A DNA stretch of 64,000 nucleotides from positions 65,087,238 through 65,151,237 of the forward strand of contig CM047426.1 of NCBI GenBank assembly GCA_026168455.1. Direction: 5' to 3'. Every line of letters begins with the position of its first letter. Positions within the stretch are counted from its first letter, which is position 1. A model generated the notes under the pieces. The model worked only from the letters and a program-made list of their open reading frames with translations. It did no database searches and had not been told where the DNA came from. The position numbers and the translations under genes are program-made. Below, one piece after another: positions 23,001-32,617 of this stretch. This DNA is from Theocolax elegans (lineage: Eukaryota > Arthropoda > Insecta > Hymenoptera > Cerocephalidae).

Positions 23001-23519
23001 GTGTGCTCAGGTATCGTAGAAATATGTACGATTCTGTCATATAAATTTATTTGGATTTTTATCTTTTAACACTAGTATTATTGGCTTCTCTAAGAATTTA
23101 ATTCACTAATTGTTAGTCTCAAAATTTTATCCGTTAATTTACATTTACATTTATCATTACTTTTCACTCAGAGTGTTGCGTCCCTTGCGAGCTTATATTT
23201 CTTCTAGCTAATTCTAAATTTGTCACTAATTATTTCTACTCATTTTTATATTTATTGTGTATATACATAGCTATTCTTATGCTTTTATATGCGTATTGAA
23301 TTTGTTTGTACATTTGTTAAAACTTATAGCGTTGTTAAAGTACTTTATAGGCCTTTTAGTTTTAGTTTTGTATTATTTTTACCATTATTGTCAGAATAGA
23401 ATACTTTAGAATACTTTATGTAATACTATATTTTTAAGTCGAGAGTTTTATGAGTTTTATGTGATAAGTTTTATGTAAAATTTTGTTTGTATATACTAGC
23501 ATGTTGCATGTTAATTCTG
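23001..23519 (+). other. element 1 3' untranslated region
   Basis: AT-rich 3' UTR between the end of the RT frame and the terminal hairpin. It contains no ORF. Confidence 0.6.
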
Positions 23520-23569
23520 GTGCATACGGTTTTGCTAAACCTTGGCACAAATAAACAATGTTATCAATC
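23520..23569 (+). promoter_or_regulatory. element 1 3' terminal hairpin and tail
   Basis: Outer stem GTGC (23520-23523) with GCAC (23545-23548); inner stem GGTTT (23528-23532) with AAACC (23537-23541) around a TGCT loop. AAATAAA and ATCAATC follow, then (TC)n. The same two-stem design with different bases occurs at the 3' ends of elements 2 to 6. Confidence 0.75.
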
Positions 23570-23591
23570 TCTCTCTCTCTCTCTCTCTCTC
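23570..23591. repeat. (CT)n microsatellite 3' of element 1
   Basis: CT run directly joined to the ATCAATC tail of element 1; it continues briefly as CGCTCGCTCC. Confidence 0.9.
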
Positions 23592-23599
23592 GCTCGCTC

Positions 23600-23680
23600 C
23601 ATTGTGGTATAGGACGAGTGGTTCGTTCGCCTGTATACCGAGGTTGTGTAACTGCAGGTCGATTTCCGGCGGTACAACAC
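23600..23680 (+). other. tRNA-like (possibly SINE-derived) sequence
   Basis: It has an A-box-like GGACGAGTGGTTCG and, about 45 bp on, a B-box-like GGTCGATTTCC within a T-arm-like context. I cannot fold a full cloverleaf, so this is more likely a tRNA-derived remnant than a tRNA gene. The rest to 23880 is unassigned, ending in an 11-12 bp inverted repeat, AACGGTAAGGT/ACCTTACCGTT (23858-23886). Confidence 0.3.
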
Positions 23681-23897
23681 TCACGGCAAATGCAAGGTCG
23701 GCCTGCCGTTAAAATACACCCACGAACACCACGGCAAAACAAGCTAAAACACGGGATGCGGGGGGACAACACCTGTCGTGTATCAAGGCGGCTATATCTC
23801 TCTCGAGCTGATGCGAACATTACGACACTGTTTGCTCGTGTTGCTCGAATTCATCAAACGGTAAGGTAAGCAGTACCTTACCGTTACAATATATATA

Positions 23898-24668
23898 TAT
23901 GGCCCATTCCACGTCAACCAGGCCACTCCTACGTCCAAAAATTGAAGAGCTCAAGAAAAATGTTTGAGCGCTGAAAATGTTCGTATTCACGTACTCTTTC
24001 GAATACAACATGACGCATTAAAAAATTTCAAGATGGCGGCACCAATATGGCGGTAGAAGCCCGAAAAAAATCAAGAGTACCGATTAAAATACTTGTAAAA
24101 ATTAAAAAAACCAATCAAGTTAGACTGTTTTTGACTCAAATTGAAGCTACGATACACCCTTTAAAAAATCACATGGTCGGTTACGGAACCCAACATGGCT
24201 GATCCAATATGGCGGCTAATATGTCGATAAGGTAGACGAATTTTGAAAAATCAACCGACTTGGACTAAATGTGGTATATGGGGGTTCTTGTGGTTGCTGA
24301 TGACGAATGTAAAGTCAAATCTACACAACTCAAGATGGCTGATCCAATATGGTGGCTAATATGTCGATAAGGTAGACGAATTTTAAAAAATCAATCGATT
24401 TGGACCAAATTTGGTATATGGGGTTTTTTGTGGCTGATAATAACGAATTTAAAGTCCAATCGACATAATTGAAGATTGCTGATTTAATATGACAACTTGG
24501 TGTATGGAAAATCAACTCTTGCTTAAAGAATGCATGTGAGTACTTATTTTATAGGTTATCGAGGTCACTGAATTCAAATCTACTATCAGATTTCAATTTT
24601 TATAAAGCTCTCTGCGTCTAACAGGGTTGAGACTGTCATTGTTTTAAATTTACAATGCCCGCATTACT
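23898..24668. repeat. interspersed repeat, copy 1, with 140-bp tandem units
   Basis: Noncoding repeat with many GATGGCGG-type motifs. Its inverse complement is present at 50308-50810. An internal unit of about 140 bp, starting ATGGCTGATCC, begins at 24195 and 24335 and again in degraded form at 24475, so this copy is expanded relative to the other. T-rich runs follow to 24760. It lies downstream (in minus-strand sense) of the DDE-like gene at 24767-25945 and may belong to the same transposon. Confidence 0.6.
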
Positions 24669-24766
24669 TTTTTTATTTTTTTTATTTTTTATTTTTTTTA
24701 TTTTTTAAACATTTTTTTTTTACTTTTATAAATTTTTTGATCGTTTTTGTTTTCTTTAATTATATC

Positions 24767-25945
24767 TTAATACTGTATGATAGCATGTGGATTGTTTTCA
24801 GCTGAATATCTTTTTACATTTAATGTGGCATTTGAGCCAACGATAAATGCGTGTGAAATACTAATTTTTGTTACTGCTGGAGCATTGGTAAATCGTCTGG
24901 AGAGGAATCTCAAAGTTTTTTCGTGCTCCTGTCTAGTATAATATAATATTTTTATATTCGGAAATTTCTTTTTTTGACTCCATTCATAAAGAGAATTAAA
25001 TGTTAAAATGGCATCATTAGGTTTTGCCTGAAGACTCGCACGCGTATCTTCGCACTTGAACGTAGCACCTAAACCGTCACAGACACATTTGCCATGAGCG
25101 GTTGCGTGGCAATGCCACTCTGCTAAAATACCAAAATCATCATAATGTTTCACTAAATTACACATTTGGCTTCGATATTTGAAATGCTGCCTAGCACCGT
25201 CAGTAACATAAATTACTTTTTTAACTGTTGGACTAATTTTTTTTATTTCCGGTATGATCTTTTGCTGCACTAGGTAGACAGAAGCAGTGTCATGAGTCTT
25301 ACAGTTAGATAAAACAATAAAGCTACTATGCTTAATTTCATTTCCAGATTTATAATAACAAGACACTGGAACAACTGTGCACTGGTCATTATTGTAATGA
25401 AACGCTTGTGCGGCATTCTGCGCGATATATGCGTAGTTTTCTGCAAAATCTATTTGGACTAATACTTCGCCGTCTTTTAAATATTTTTTTCGTTCTGACA
25501 CGTAGTTACATTGATTTTTAGAAATAAAATGATGAGGTATGAATTCCTTTAAATGTTCAGTCAATATGGTAGCAAAATCTTCTGTATGAAGACATTCTTT
25601 CTTTATTGTGCATCTATCTGTTGTTTGCTATGTACTAAAAATTACATCACTTACACCTGCTGATTCAAGAATATTGGTTACATGATCCGAAAATTGTTGT
25701 AAATTTGGACAAAAGTTGCACTCATCTAAATAACAAGAAGGTTGTGGTTCCTTGCACAGTACAAATTGTAAACAGTCCTTGTAATCTTTTATTGGAGTAT
25801 CAAAATTTCTGGTAAGTTCTTTTAAATTTGAAACTTCAAGCATATTATTAAAATTTTCATGTATGGTGCATACACAAACACTATGTGTTCCTTTACCACC
25901 AGCAAGTACGCACCATTTTAGTCTGAGCTCAGCAAACTTACTCAA
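24767..25945 (-). pseudogene. DDE-like transposon-associated protein, one in-frame stop
   Basis: On the minus strand, two ORFs (25945-25628 and 25564-24767) are parts of one reading frame separated by a single TAG (25628-25630) and 21 readable codons. The N-terminal part has KWCVLAG, GTHSVCVCTIHENF and CNFCPNL, which look like metal-binding Cys/His motifs. The C-terminal part has QIDFAENYAY, VIYVTDGARQHFK and EWHCHATAHGKCVCDGLG. Spaced Asp residues in DFAENY, TDG and CDGLG suggest an RNase H-fold (DDE/DDD) core. I recall related, mostly uncharacterised arthropod proteins but cannot name the superfamily. The start is uncertain because a poly(T) run at 25951-25968 abuts the N-terminus. Confidence 0.6.
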
Positions 25946-26289
25946 ACTTTTTTTTTTTTTTTTTGTTATTTAACGTCGCTCTATTTATGCTGCCAGGGCT
26001 AATCAGCGACGGAGGTGAACGGTGTGTCTGTAAACAAAGCACATGTAGTTGAAACAGTGGTGCTTGTGTCCATCGGAAGATATCGTCGGTTACTGTAATT
26101 AGTCTAATAATTACAGTTTCCTGTCCTCCCGATGGAACCACCGCGATCCTCTTTACATCTTCGCGTCCCTAACGTTCCCTATAGTTCAGATGCCCGTGCC
26201 TCTTATGCACTGACAAGTGCACGAAACGCACGCGCACCTGAACTGGCGTCACATTATAGTGACACGCCGAGCCACTGAGTCGCGGTGTT
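25946..26289. other. unassigned sequence with hairpin
   Basis: A T18 run (A-run on minus) and about 300 bp of unassigned DNA. CCATCGG near 26070 pairs with CCGATGG near 26130, and ACTGTAATTA with TAATTACAGT inside it, forming a hairpin of about 65 bp. The ORFs here are not credible. This may be the edge of the DDE-like transposon or a small SINE with a poly(A) tail on the minus strand. Confidence 0.35.
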
Positions 26290-26561
26290 CGAAAAATGCA
26301 CATGAAAAAATTTTCAGAGGTACACATCTGGGATCGAACATCGGGATCGTCGATGCTGGCAATCTTTCATCGAAATCGATCAACATCTATGAAATGTTGC
26401 CACCTGCAGTCCATGTGCTTCATTTGTTAGCTAAAGCTAAGCTGAAGCCGCTTAAGTTTAAGCATGTTTGGGCGCGTGATGGAAGGATTTTTGTGAAAAA
26501 GGATGATGACTCTGATCGCATTGAGATTAATAATGAGGCTGATCTCGAGAAGTTATTATGA
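26290..26561 (+). CDS. element 2 ORF1 C-terminal domain, ending at TGA
   Basis: The C-terminal domain of ORF1 has MLPPAVHVLHLL and FKHVWARDGRIFVKK, clearly matching element 1. It ends with LEKLL and TGA at 26559-26561. The next codons stay in the same frame and lead into the endonuclease with no other stop, so the TGA is the only barrier between the two ORFs. The part before about 26290 (the frame is open from 26217) is probably foreign sequence. Confidence 0.6.
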
Positions 26562-27578
26562 CTCTGTCCAGCAACAGCCAAAAATTTGTGTAGGGCCCGT
26601 TCTACACTTAGATTGGCCCAGGTCAATGCGAATTCCTTGTTGACCCATCTTGCGGAACTGGAGTCGTTGGTTACGGTTGAGGAGGTTGATGTTCTTTCAG
26701 TTGCTGAGACATGGTGTTCACCCAATCGCACTAGTTCTATATATAACCTACCTAATTACACACTCATACGTAATGATCGTGGTCTAGCATCAGCCACTGG
26801 CAGACGTGATTTTATACAGGGTGGAGGGGTGGCTTGCTTTATTAAAAATGATATAATGTTCCGAGTCCTTGAAGCCCCCCAGATTGAGAACATAAATGAT
26901 ACTGAGTACTTGCTCTTGGAGTTATCACTTGACACTACAAAGATTTTGTTGGCTTCTGTTTATCGTCGGCCTAAGGGTCAAGTTCTTTCAAGATTTTTTA
27001 AGACACTTCAAGAGTACCTCCATTTGTATGATAATGTCATCATAGCCGGTGATCTGAATTCAAACTTCTTAGTTGCAGATTATTATAGCTCGCATTTAAT
27101 GAACCTGATCACTGAACATTCTCTCCATCTGGTGCCATTTAAGGCTACTCATCACACTGATGGCTCCGACACCTGGCTTGATGTCTTCATTACCGACTCA
27201 GATACTAAAGTGATTTCAACTAAGCAGTCATCTAGCCCCTTTATCTGTGGTCACGATTTTTTAATTATTGATTATCATATGCCTGCTAACCTTAAAACCC
27301 CTTGTGTTCGTACTGTCCGTGACTTCACCAAATTTAATCCGGCTGACTTCTCCAAATCTATCATGGACGATCTCAAGTTTATCCATGGACCGCATCCACT
27401 TACGGATGTAGATGCTTTGTTAGATTCCATCCGCAATTCCCTTATTGCTAATCTTGATAAATATGCGCCCTTTACTACTCGTATGGTTCGTCCTCGTCGG
27501 GCCCCATGGATGTCTCGCCTGCTTTTAGACAGACGGAAACAGCGCGACAAATTATATATATCAGCCAAACGTCTTTGA
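26562..27578 (+). CDS. element 2 endonuclease
   Basis: EEP-type endonuclease domain of ORF2. Motifs in order are RLAQVNANSL, VAETWC (metal-binding Glu), the conserved IQGGGVACFI, VYRRPKG, AGDLNSN, SDTWLDVFI and CGHDFLIID. It is followed by the linker region with basic residues. The frame is in line with ORF1 upstream. It ends at an in-frame TGA (27576-27578), after which the same frame continues into RT. All expected catalytic residues are present. It would nick target DNA for target-primed reverse transcription. Confidence 0.88.
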   Translation, partial: LCPATAKNLCRARSTLRLAQVNANSLLTHLAELESLVTVEEVDVLSVAETWCSPNRTSSIYNLPNYTLIRNDRGLASATGRRDFIQGGGVACFIKNDIMFRVLEAPQIENINDTEYLLLELSLDTTKILLASVYRRPKGQVLSRFFKTLQEYLHLYDNVIIAGDLNSNFLVADYYSSHLMNLITEHSLHLVPFKATHHTDGSDTWLDVFITDSDTKVISTKQSSSPFICGHDFLIIDYHMPANLKTPCVRTVRDFTKFNPADFSKSIMDDLKFIHGPHPLTDVDALLDSIRNSLIANLDKYAPFTTRMVRPRRAPWMSRLLLDRRKQRDKLYISAKRL

Positions 27579-29453
27579 GATGGCAACTTACTTCTGGAGT
27601 ATAAACGGCTACGTAGGAACTTGAAGCGAGATATTAAATTGGCCCGCGAGGCCTACTTTGAAGCGAAGTTACGGGCCAATTTAAATAATTCTGATTGCTG
27701 GCGCCTTTTGAGAAGGTTGGGACTTATTGGTGATTCCACCAATTCCCCTTTAAACTATTTTTCTATTAATGAGTTGTCTGAACATTACGTTTCGGTGACT
27801 AGGCGCCATCCACCATGTCATAGGCACCAGTTGGCTGAGATCTTGGGCAGCACTGTTGACTCTGGATATCCATCTTTTTCCTTTCGCCCTGTTACGTCAG
27901 ATGAAGTTACGAAAGCCTTTCATTTCTGCTTACCTAAGGCTAGGGGTCGTAGTTTGGACGGTTTGTCCTTGTATTATTTTAAGGATGTGATCCATATAAT
28001 TGCCCCAATTTTTACAATGTTATTTAATTCTTCTTTACAAAGCAGGACCTACCCCTCCTTATGGAAACGTGCTTTGATAATCCCGTTAAGCAAAATTTCT
28101 AAACCTCTTTCGCCAACTGATACTAGGCCAATAGCAAATCTTGCCCATTTTGCCAAGGTGTTTGATCGTCTGATTTCTCAGCAAATGGTGGATTTCCTTG
28201 AGGGTAATTGTATCTTGTCACCTTTTCAGTCGGGATTTCGCTCATCTTTTAGTACTCAAACTGCTCTGATCCGTATCACTGATGATATTCGACTGGCCAT
28301 TGACCAGGGCATGGTTACCTTTCTACTGCTGTTTGATTTCAAAAAAGCATTCGATACTATTGGCCACATTGAACTCTTGAAGGCTCTTAAATGTTTAAAT
28401 TTCGATAATGAAGCTATCGAATTGCTCCACTCTTACTTGAGTGGTCGTACTCAGGCGGTTGTTGGGAAGGATGGTATTCTTTCAGAGTTCCTCGACACTT
28501 TTACTGGAGTCATTCAGGGCTCTACCCCAGGTCCTGCCTTATTTTTGGCTTTTATTAATTCTATTATAAGCCGACTGCGTTTTACTAGAGGTATGCTATT
28601 CGCTGATGATCTCCAGCTGTCCATACATTGCCGACCAGCTGATTGTAATGCTTGTATCGAGAAATTGATAGCGGATGGTCATATGGTTTCTAGTTGGGCT
28701 CGAGAGCATGGCCTGGACCTTAACTTCACCAAGACTAAAGCCATATTAATTGGATCAGCCCAACAGTTGAGATTTATTGATCGAAACTCCTTGTCCCCGG
28801 TTATAGTTGATGGCCATGTGATTGACTTGGTAGATTCCGTACGTGACCTCGGGATACTTATCTGCAATAATTTACAGTGGAATGACCATATTTCCTCGGT
28901 GGCTTCAAGGGTCCATGGTGCTTTGCACAAATTGAGAAGCTGTGGCAATGTTCTTTCTATGCCATTGCGTAAACGATTGGTTGCTTCTTTAATCTTACCA
29001 TACTTTGATTATGGGTGCCTAGTCTACTGTGACCTTCCAGATTATTTAAATTTTAAGCTGCAGCGACTTCTCAATGTATGCGTTAGGTATATTTTTCGCT
29101 TAAGAAAAGATGCTAGGTTGGAGGACTTTTTTGTGAAGTTGGATTGGCTTACCGTGGACCAACGGCGTGACTATTTTATGGGAGTTTTGACTTACAAGAT
29201 TTTAACGACTGGAAGGTCTGAATATCTCCTTGAGTTACTCCCCCCACCTAGTGTTGAGGTCCGTCGGTCGGATCGCAATAGGCAGTCGTGCTTCGAGCGA
29301 CCTAATGCATTATCTAACACCTATAAGAAGTCGTTTACTTTGCAAGCCATGGATTTGTGGGACTCCTTACCGTCCGAATTGAGACTTCTCAGAAGTTTAA
29401 ACTCCTTTAAGTCTCGCCTTCACGACTACTTGTTTACCAGAGATAGAGTATAA
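27579..29453 (+). CDS. element 2 reverse transcriptase
   Basis: About 625 codons in the same frame as the endonuclease, separated by the single TGA at 27576. The RT motifs are complete: TDTRPIANL, SPFQSGFRSSFSTQTAL, LFDFKKAFDT (first catalytic Asp), GVIQGSTPGPALF, LFADDLQLSI (catalytic DD) and NFTKTKAI. Thumb and C-terminal regions (LPYFDYGCLVY, MDLWDSLPSEL) follow. No RNase H or CCHC is visible. One nonsense codon is the only lesion seen, so this insertion is young compared with element 1. Confidence 0.9.
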   Translation, partial: DGNLLLEYKRLRRNLKRDIKLAREAYFEAKLRANLNNSDCWRLLRRLGLIGDSTNSPLNYFSINELSEHYVSVTRRHPPCHRHQLAEILGSTVDSGYPSFSFRPVTSDEVTKAFHFCLPKARGRSLDGLSLYYFKDVIHIIAPIFTMLFNSSLQSRTYPSLWKRALIIPLSKISKPLSPTDTRPIANLAHFAKVFDRLISQQMVDFLEGNCILSPFQSGFRSSFSTQTALIRITDDIRLAIDQGMVTFLLLFDFKKAFDTIGHIELLKALKCLNFDNEAIELLHSYLSGRTQAVVGKDGILSEFLDTFTGVIQGSTPGPALFLAFINSIISRLRFTRGMLFADDLQLSIHCRPADCNACIEKLIADGHMVSSWAREHGLDLNFTKTKAILIGSAQQLRFIDRNSLSPVIVDGHVIDLVDSVRDLGILICNNLQWNDHISSVASRVHGALHKLRSCGNVLSMPLRKRLVASLILPYFDYGCLVYCDLPDYLNFKLQRLLNVCVRYIFRLRKDARLEDFFVKLDWLTVDQRRDYFMGVLTYKILTTGRSEYLLELLPPPSVEVRRSDRNRQSCFERPNALSNTYKKSFTLQAMDLWDSLPSELRLLRSLNSFKSRLHDYLFTRDRV

Positions 29454-29842
29454 TTAATTAATTAATAATTAATTAATTAATTGTTTGTTATTAGGTATAA
29501 ATAAGACTTGAACTCCAATTGTAATTTAACTGTAAATAACATGTATATTTTATATAAATTTGTACGACTGTAAACTGCGCCGTCCTTGGTACATTTCTAG
29601 ATTTAGTTTTAGCTATTAGATTTAGTTTTTACTAGCGTGATTGATAATTGAATGTCTAAGAAGCACGAATATTGTCGTCTTAATGTGCACATATCACCTT
29701 TATTGTCCGTAATTAGTCAATTTAATATTGTATTACTTTTGTTTTTACTAAAACTGTTGCGGTATTCTTTGTAAATTTCTTGTAATTTGCCTTAAGGATG
29801 ATCTATCCTAGGCAAAAATAAACTTATTTCAATCAATCAATC
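29454..29842 (+). promoter_or_regulatory. element 2 3' UTR with terminal hairpin
   Basis: A short AT-rich 3' UTR begins with a palindromic TTAATTAA run. It ends in a hairpin: outer GCCT (29789-29792) with AGGC (29810-29813), and inner AGGAT (29795-29799) with ATCCT (29805-29809). AAAATAAA and AATC x3 then abut TC-rich DNA. Confidence 0.75.
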
Positions 29843-31076
29843 TCTATCTCTTTATCCCTCATTCTCTCTCTTTATCTTACTCGCTTCCACTCTCGCACTC
29901 TATCACTATCTCTCTCATTCTCGCTCTCGCTCTCTATCTCCCATTCACTCTTTCTTATTCTCTCTCTCTTTCTCTCTATCTTCATACACTCTCTCTTATG
30001 CTCTCATTCTCTCTATCTTTCATGCTCTCTCTCTTATTCTCTCTCTCTTTCTCTCTATCTTTCACTCTCTCCCTCTTTCTCTCTATCTTTCACTCTCTCC
30101 CTCTTTCTCTCTATCTTTCATTCTCTGTATCTTAATCTCTTTCTCTTTCTCTCTATCTTTCATTCTCTCTCTCTCTCTATCTCTCCCTCTCTCCCTCCCT
30201 CTCTCTTTCTCCATCTATCATTCTGTCTCTATCTCTCCTCACATCTATCATTCTCACTCTCTATCTCTCTTACTTTCCATCTTATTCTTTCTCTCTTACT
30301 CTCTTTATCTCTCATTCTCTCTCTTTCTCTATCTCATTCTCTCTCACTCTATCTCTTTATCTCTCATTCTCTCTCTTTATCTATCTGATTCTCTCTCTCT
30401 ATCTCTTTATCTCTCACTCTCTCTTTATCTATCTCATTCTCTCTATCTCTTTATCTAACTCATTCTCTCTCTCTCTCCATCTCTTTATCTTACTCGCTCC
30501 CACTCTCGCACTCTATCACTCTCTCTCTCATTCTCGCTCTCGCTCTCTATCTCCCATTCACACTTTCTTATTCTCTCTCTCTTTCTCTCTATCTTCATTC
30601 ACTCTCTCTTATGCTCTCTCTTTATCTCTATCTTTCATTCTCTCTCCCTCTCTCTCTCCATCTATCATTATCTCCCTCTCTCTCTCCATCTATCATTCTC
30701 TCCCTCTCTCTCTCCATCTATCATTCTCTCTCTATCTCTCCTTCCATCTTCATTCTCTCTCTCTATCTCTCTTACTCTCTATCTTATTCTTTCTCTCTCA
30801 CTCTCTTTATCTCTCTTTCATTCACTCTCTCTTATTCTCTCTCTATTTCACTCTATTTTTCAATATCTATCTTTCATTCTCTCTCTCTTATTCTCTATCT
30901 CTTTCACTCTATCTTTCAATATCTATCTTTCACTCTCTCTCTTTTATTCTCTCTCTTTCTCTCTATCACACATTCTCTCTCTCTTTCCCCCTCACTCTGG
31001 CACTCATTCTCTCTCCCCCTCTCTCTATCGCTCATTCTCTCTCTCTCTCTCTCTCCCCCTCTCTCTCTCTCTCTCT
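29843..31076. repeat. 1.2-kb TC-rich satellite-like array
   Basis: Almost pure pyrimidine strand made of TCTC, TCTATC, TCATTC and TCTTTC units. Blocks of up to about 600 bp recur (for example the block starting TTATCTTACTCGC near 29870 and again near 30485), which indicates segmental duplication. ORFs here are low-complexity Ser/Leu translations and not genes. Confidence 0.95.
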
Positions 31077-31422
31077 GGTGGGTATACGGACGTTCTCAAA
31101 ATCTACTAACTCTTGTTTCGTGTTACTCGTGCTCACGTTTACTTCTACAAGTTTTCAGCCAGGAGGAGGGGTTCCCTGGAGTGGCGATTCTAATCTGATA
31201 TAATACCAGGTATTTTTTATCGCCCGGGAATCCTTATTTTCTCCTCCAAAAAGTTGGCCACTGGAAGAGGTTAGGTTGCCTTTTCGCACAAATTGGCGGT
31301 TCAGCGGCGGCGATTTCGCGCAGGAGATCAGCGCCTCTACTGGCTCTCACCTATATTAAGGGGTCGGCCGCGTTTACTTTTCCCTCAACTCTCAAGGCTC
31401 TTTTCAACGCTATCTTGGAAGG
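31077..31422 (+). other. element 3 5' leader
   Basis: Noncoding sequence between the CT array and the ORF1 start. Such leaders normally hold an internal promoter in non-LTR elements; I see no recognisable promoter motif. GGTGGGT at its first bases parallels GGTGAGT near the starts of elements 1 and 4. Confidence 0.5.
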
Positions 31423-32617
31423 ATGCAGCCAGCTACGCGCACCACCTGTTTCGTCTGCGGTAGAAGAATTATTAAAAAAGATCATGCGGAGGTATGTCCG
31501 GGATGTGGAAATCTCATCCTCACAAACTGTTTTATTGTTCTACCCGACTCGAGCGAACCGCGCTGTTGCCGACTCGCGAAGAAACCTGCGCTGTCCGTGT
31601 CGCATGAGGGGGCAGCACCTCCCGGGACGGTTTCTCCCCATGCTGAGCTCGCGCCAAGCGCCGCGCACACGACTACGACCCCCACCACGGGGACGGCTAA
31701 ACGCTTAGCCTCGCCCACTTCGCCGCCGTGTGCGCAGGTTGCTAAGTAACCTCGCGGCGCCGCGCCCACTGACAGCTGCTCCGGCCTACCCGCGCAACAG
31801 ACTGGTCCCGTCGACATGGCCGCTCTTTTCTCAGACTTCGCGAGCCGATTAGAGGCGACTCTTGAGCGCACGGTCTCACGCATCGAGTCTTCGGTCCAGG
31901 GATTGACCAGCGAGATCCGAGACCTCAACGCCCGGGTTTTTCAATTGGAGGCGGCGACCGAAGAGATATTCTCCCGCGTCTCGGACCGTCTGGGAGCGTT
32001 GGAAGCGGCGAATGAGTCAATCCGGGGCTTGATTGGGGACGTGCGTAGCAACAATTCGACTTCAGCGACACCGGCAATTTCATCCTCGTCGGACACCTGT
32101 GAACTCTTATTGGTTGGTGTCCCTGTAGACTCGGCTTCTTCGGACGGAGAGGTGGTGGACAAGGTCCTCAATGCCATTAACCTCCCTCGCGTATGCTCGC
32201 AAGTAGTCGATATTCGTCCCTGGCTTGTCCGGAACAGGCCAGGAAATCAAGATCCGAGACCAACGACATCGACAGCTCGTACTCCCAGTTTTAAGAGTAT
32301 TGTTTTCCGGGTTTCCTCCCCATCAACCAGGGACTTAGTCCTCGAAAGGGCACGCCTTCTCAAAGGCTTAACCACCGATTCGCTCTTTGGTTCGGGGGGG
32401 GAGCTCGTCAATTTTTATTCGTGCACTGTGGCCCAAGGAGCTGCACACTCTATTTAGTCAGGCATTGCGTCGTTCCGTGGTCCTAGGCTTTGCGAGACCT
32501 ATTATAAAGGACTACACGGTTTTTATGCGCAGAGTTAAGGGAGGGCAGCTTATCCCAATTTATTCTGAAGTAGGTTTAAATGAAATCGCGGTAAATAATT
32601 TTTCTCCTCCGAAATGA
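31423..32617 (+). pseudogene. element 3 ORF1: zinc finger, coiled coil, RRM-like
   Basis: The ORF starts MQPATRTTCFVCG. The N-terminus has a Cys-rich finger (CFVCG, CPGCG, NCF and CC). A Pro/Ser/Thr-rich linker follows. A predicted coiled coil lies around 31816-32050, and an RRM-like domain starts at CELLLVGVP, followed by a C-terminal domain with FIRALWPKE. There are two lesions: an in-frame TAA at 31747-31749, where element 4 has Gln, and a frameshift at a run of eight G near 32393. Comparison with element 4 supports both. The family role is RNA binding and chaperoning. Confidence 0.8.

Larger units (their letters stand above)
15965..23569 (+). mobile_element. non-LTR retrotransposon element 1 (with a solo LTR inside)
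   Basis: Plus-strand endonuclease/RT retrotransposon. The 3' end is clear: hairpin, AAATAAA, ATCAATC, then (TC)n at 23570. The 5' end is inferred at the CT run ending at 15964. There GACAGGTGAGT resembles the 5' end of element 4 (GGCGCGGTGAGT) and element 3 (GGTGGGT). If right, the element is about 6.5 kb without the LTR and has a 2.4-kb 5' leader, much longer than that of elements 3 and 4. The coding part has several frameshifts. The clade looks CR1/Jockey-like from EN and RT without RNase H; I cannot place it exactly. Confidence 0.65.
26290..29842 (+). mobile_element. non-LTR retrotransposon element 2, 5'-truncated
   Basis: Endonuclease/RT retrotransposon related to element 1. It starts within ORF1 (left limit uncertain), so most of ORF1 and the leader are missing. 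The 3' end is complete: hairpin 29789-29813, AAAATAAA, three AATC units (29831-29842), then TC-rich DNA. It is the best preserved of the group, with only one nonsense codon in ORF2. Unlike elements 3-6, its 5' side does not abut a TC tract. Confidence 0.85.

Noticed and set aside
30611..31198. 195-residue Ser/Leu-rich ORF
   Set aside because: It is a translation of the TC array; composition is dictated by the repeat, and it runs into the element 3 leader without a motif.
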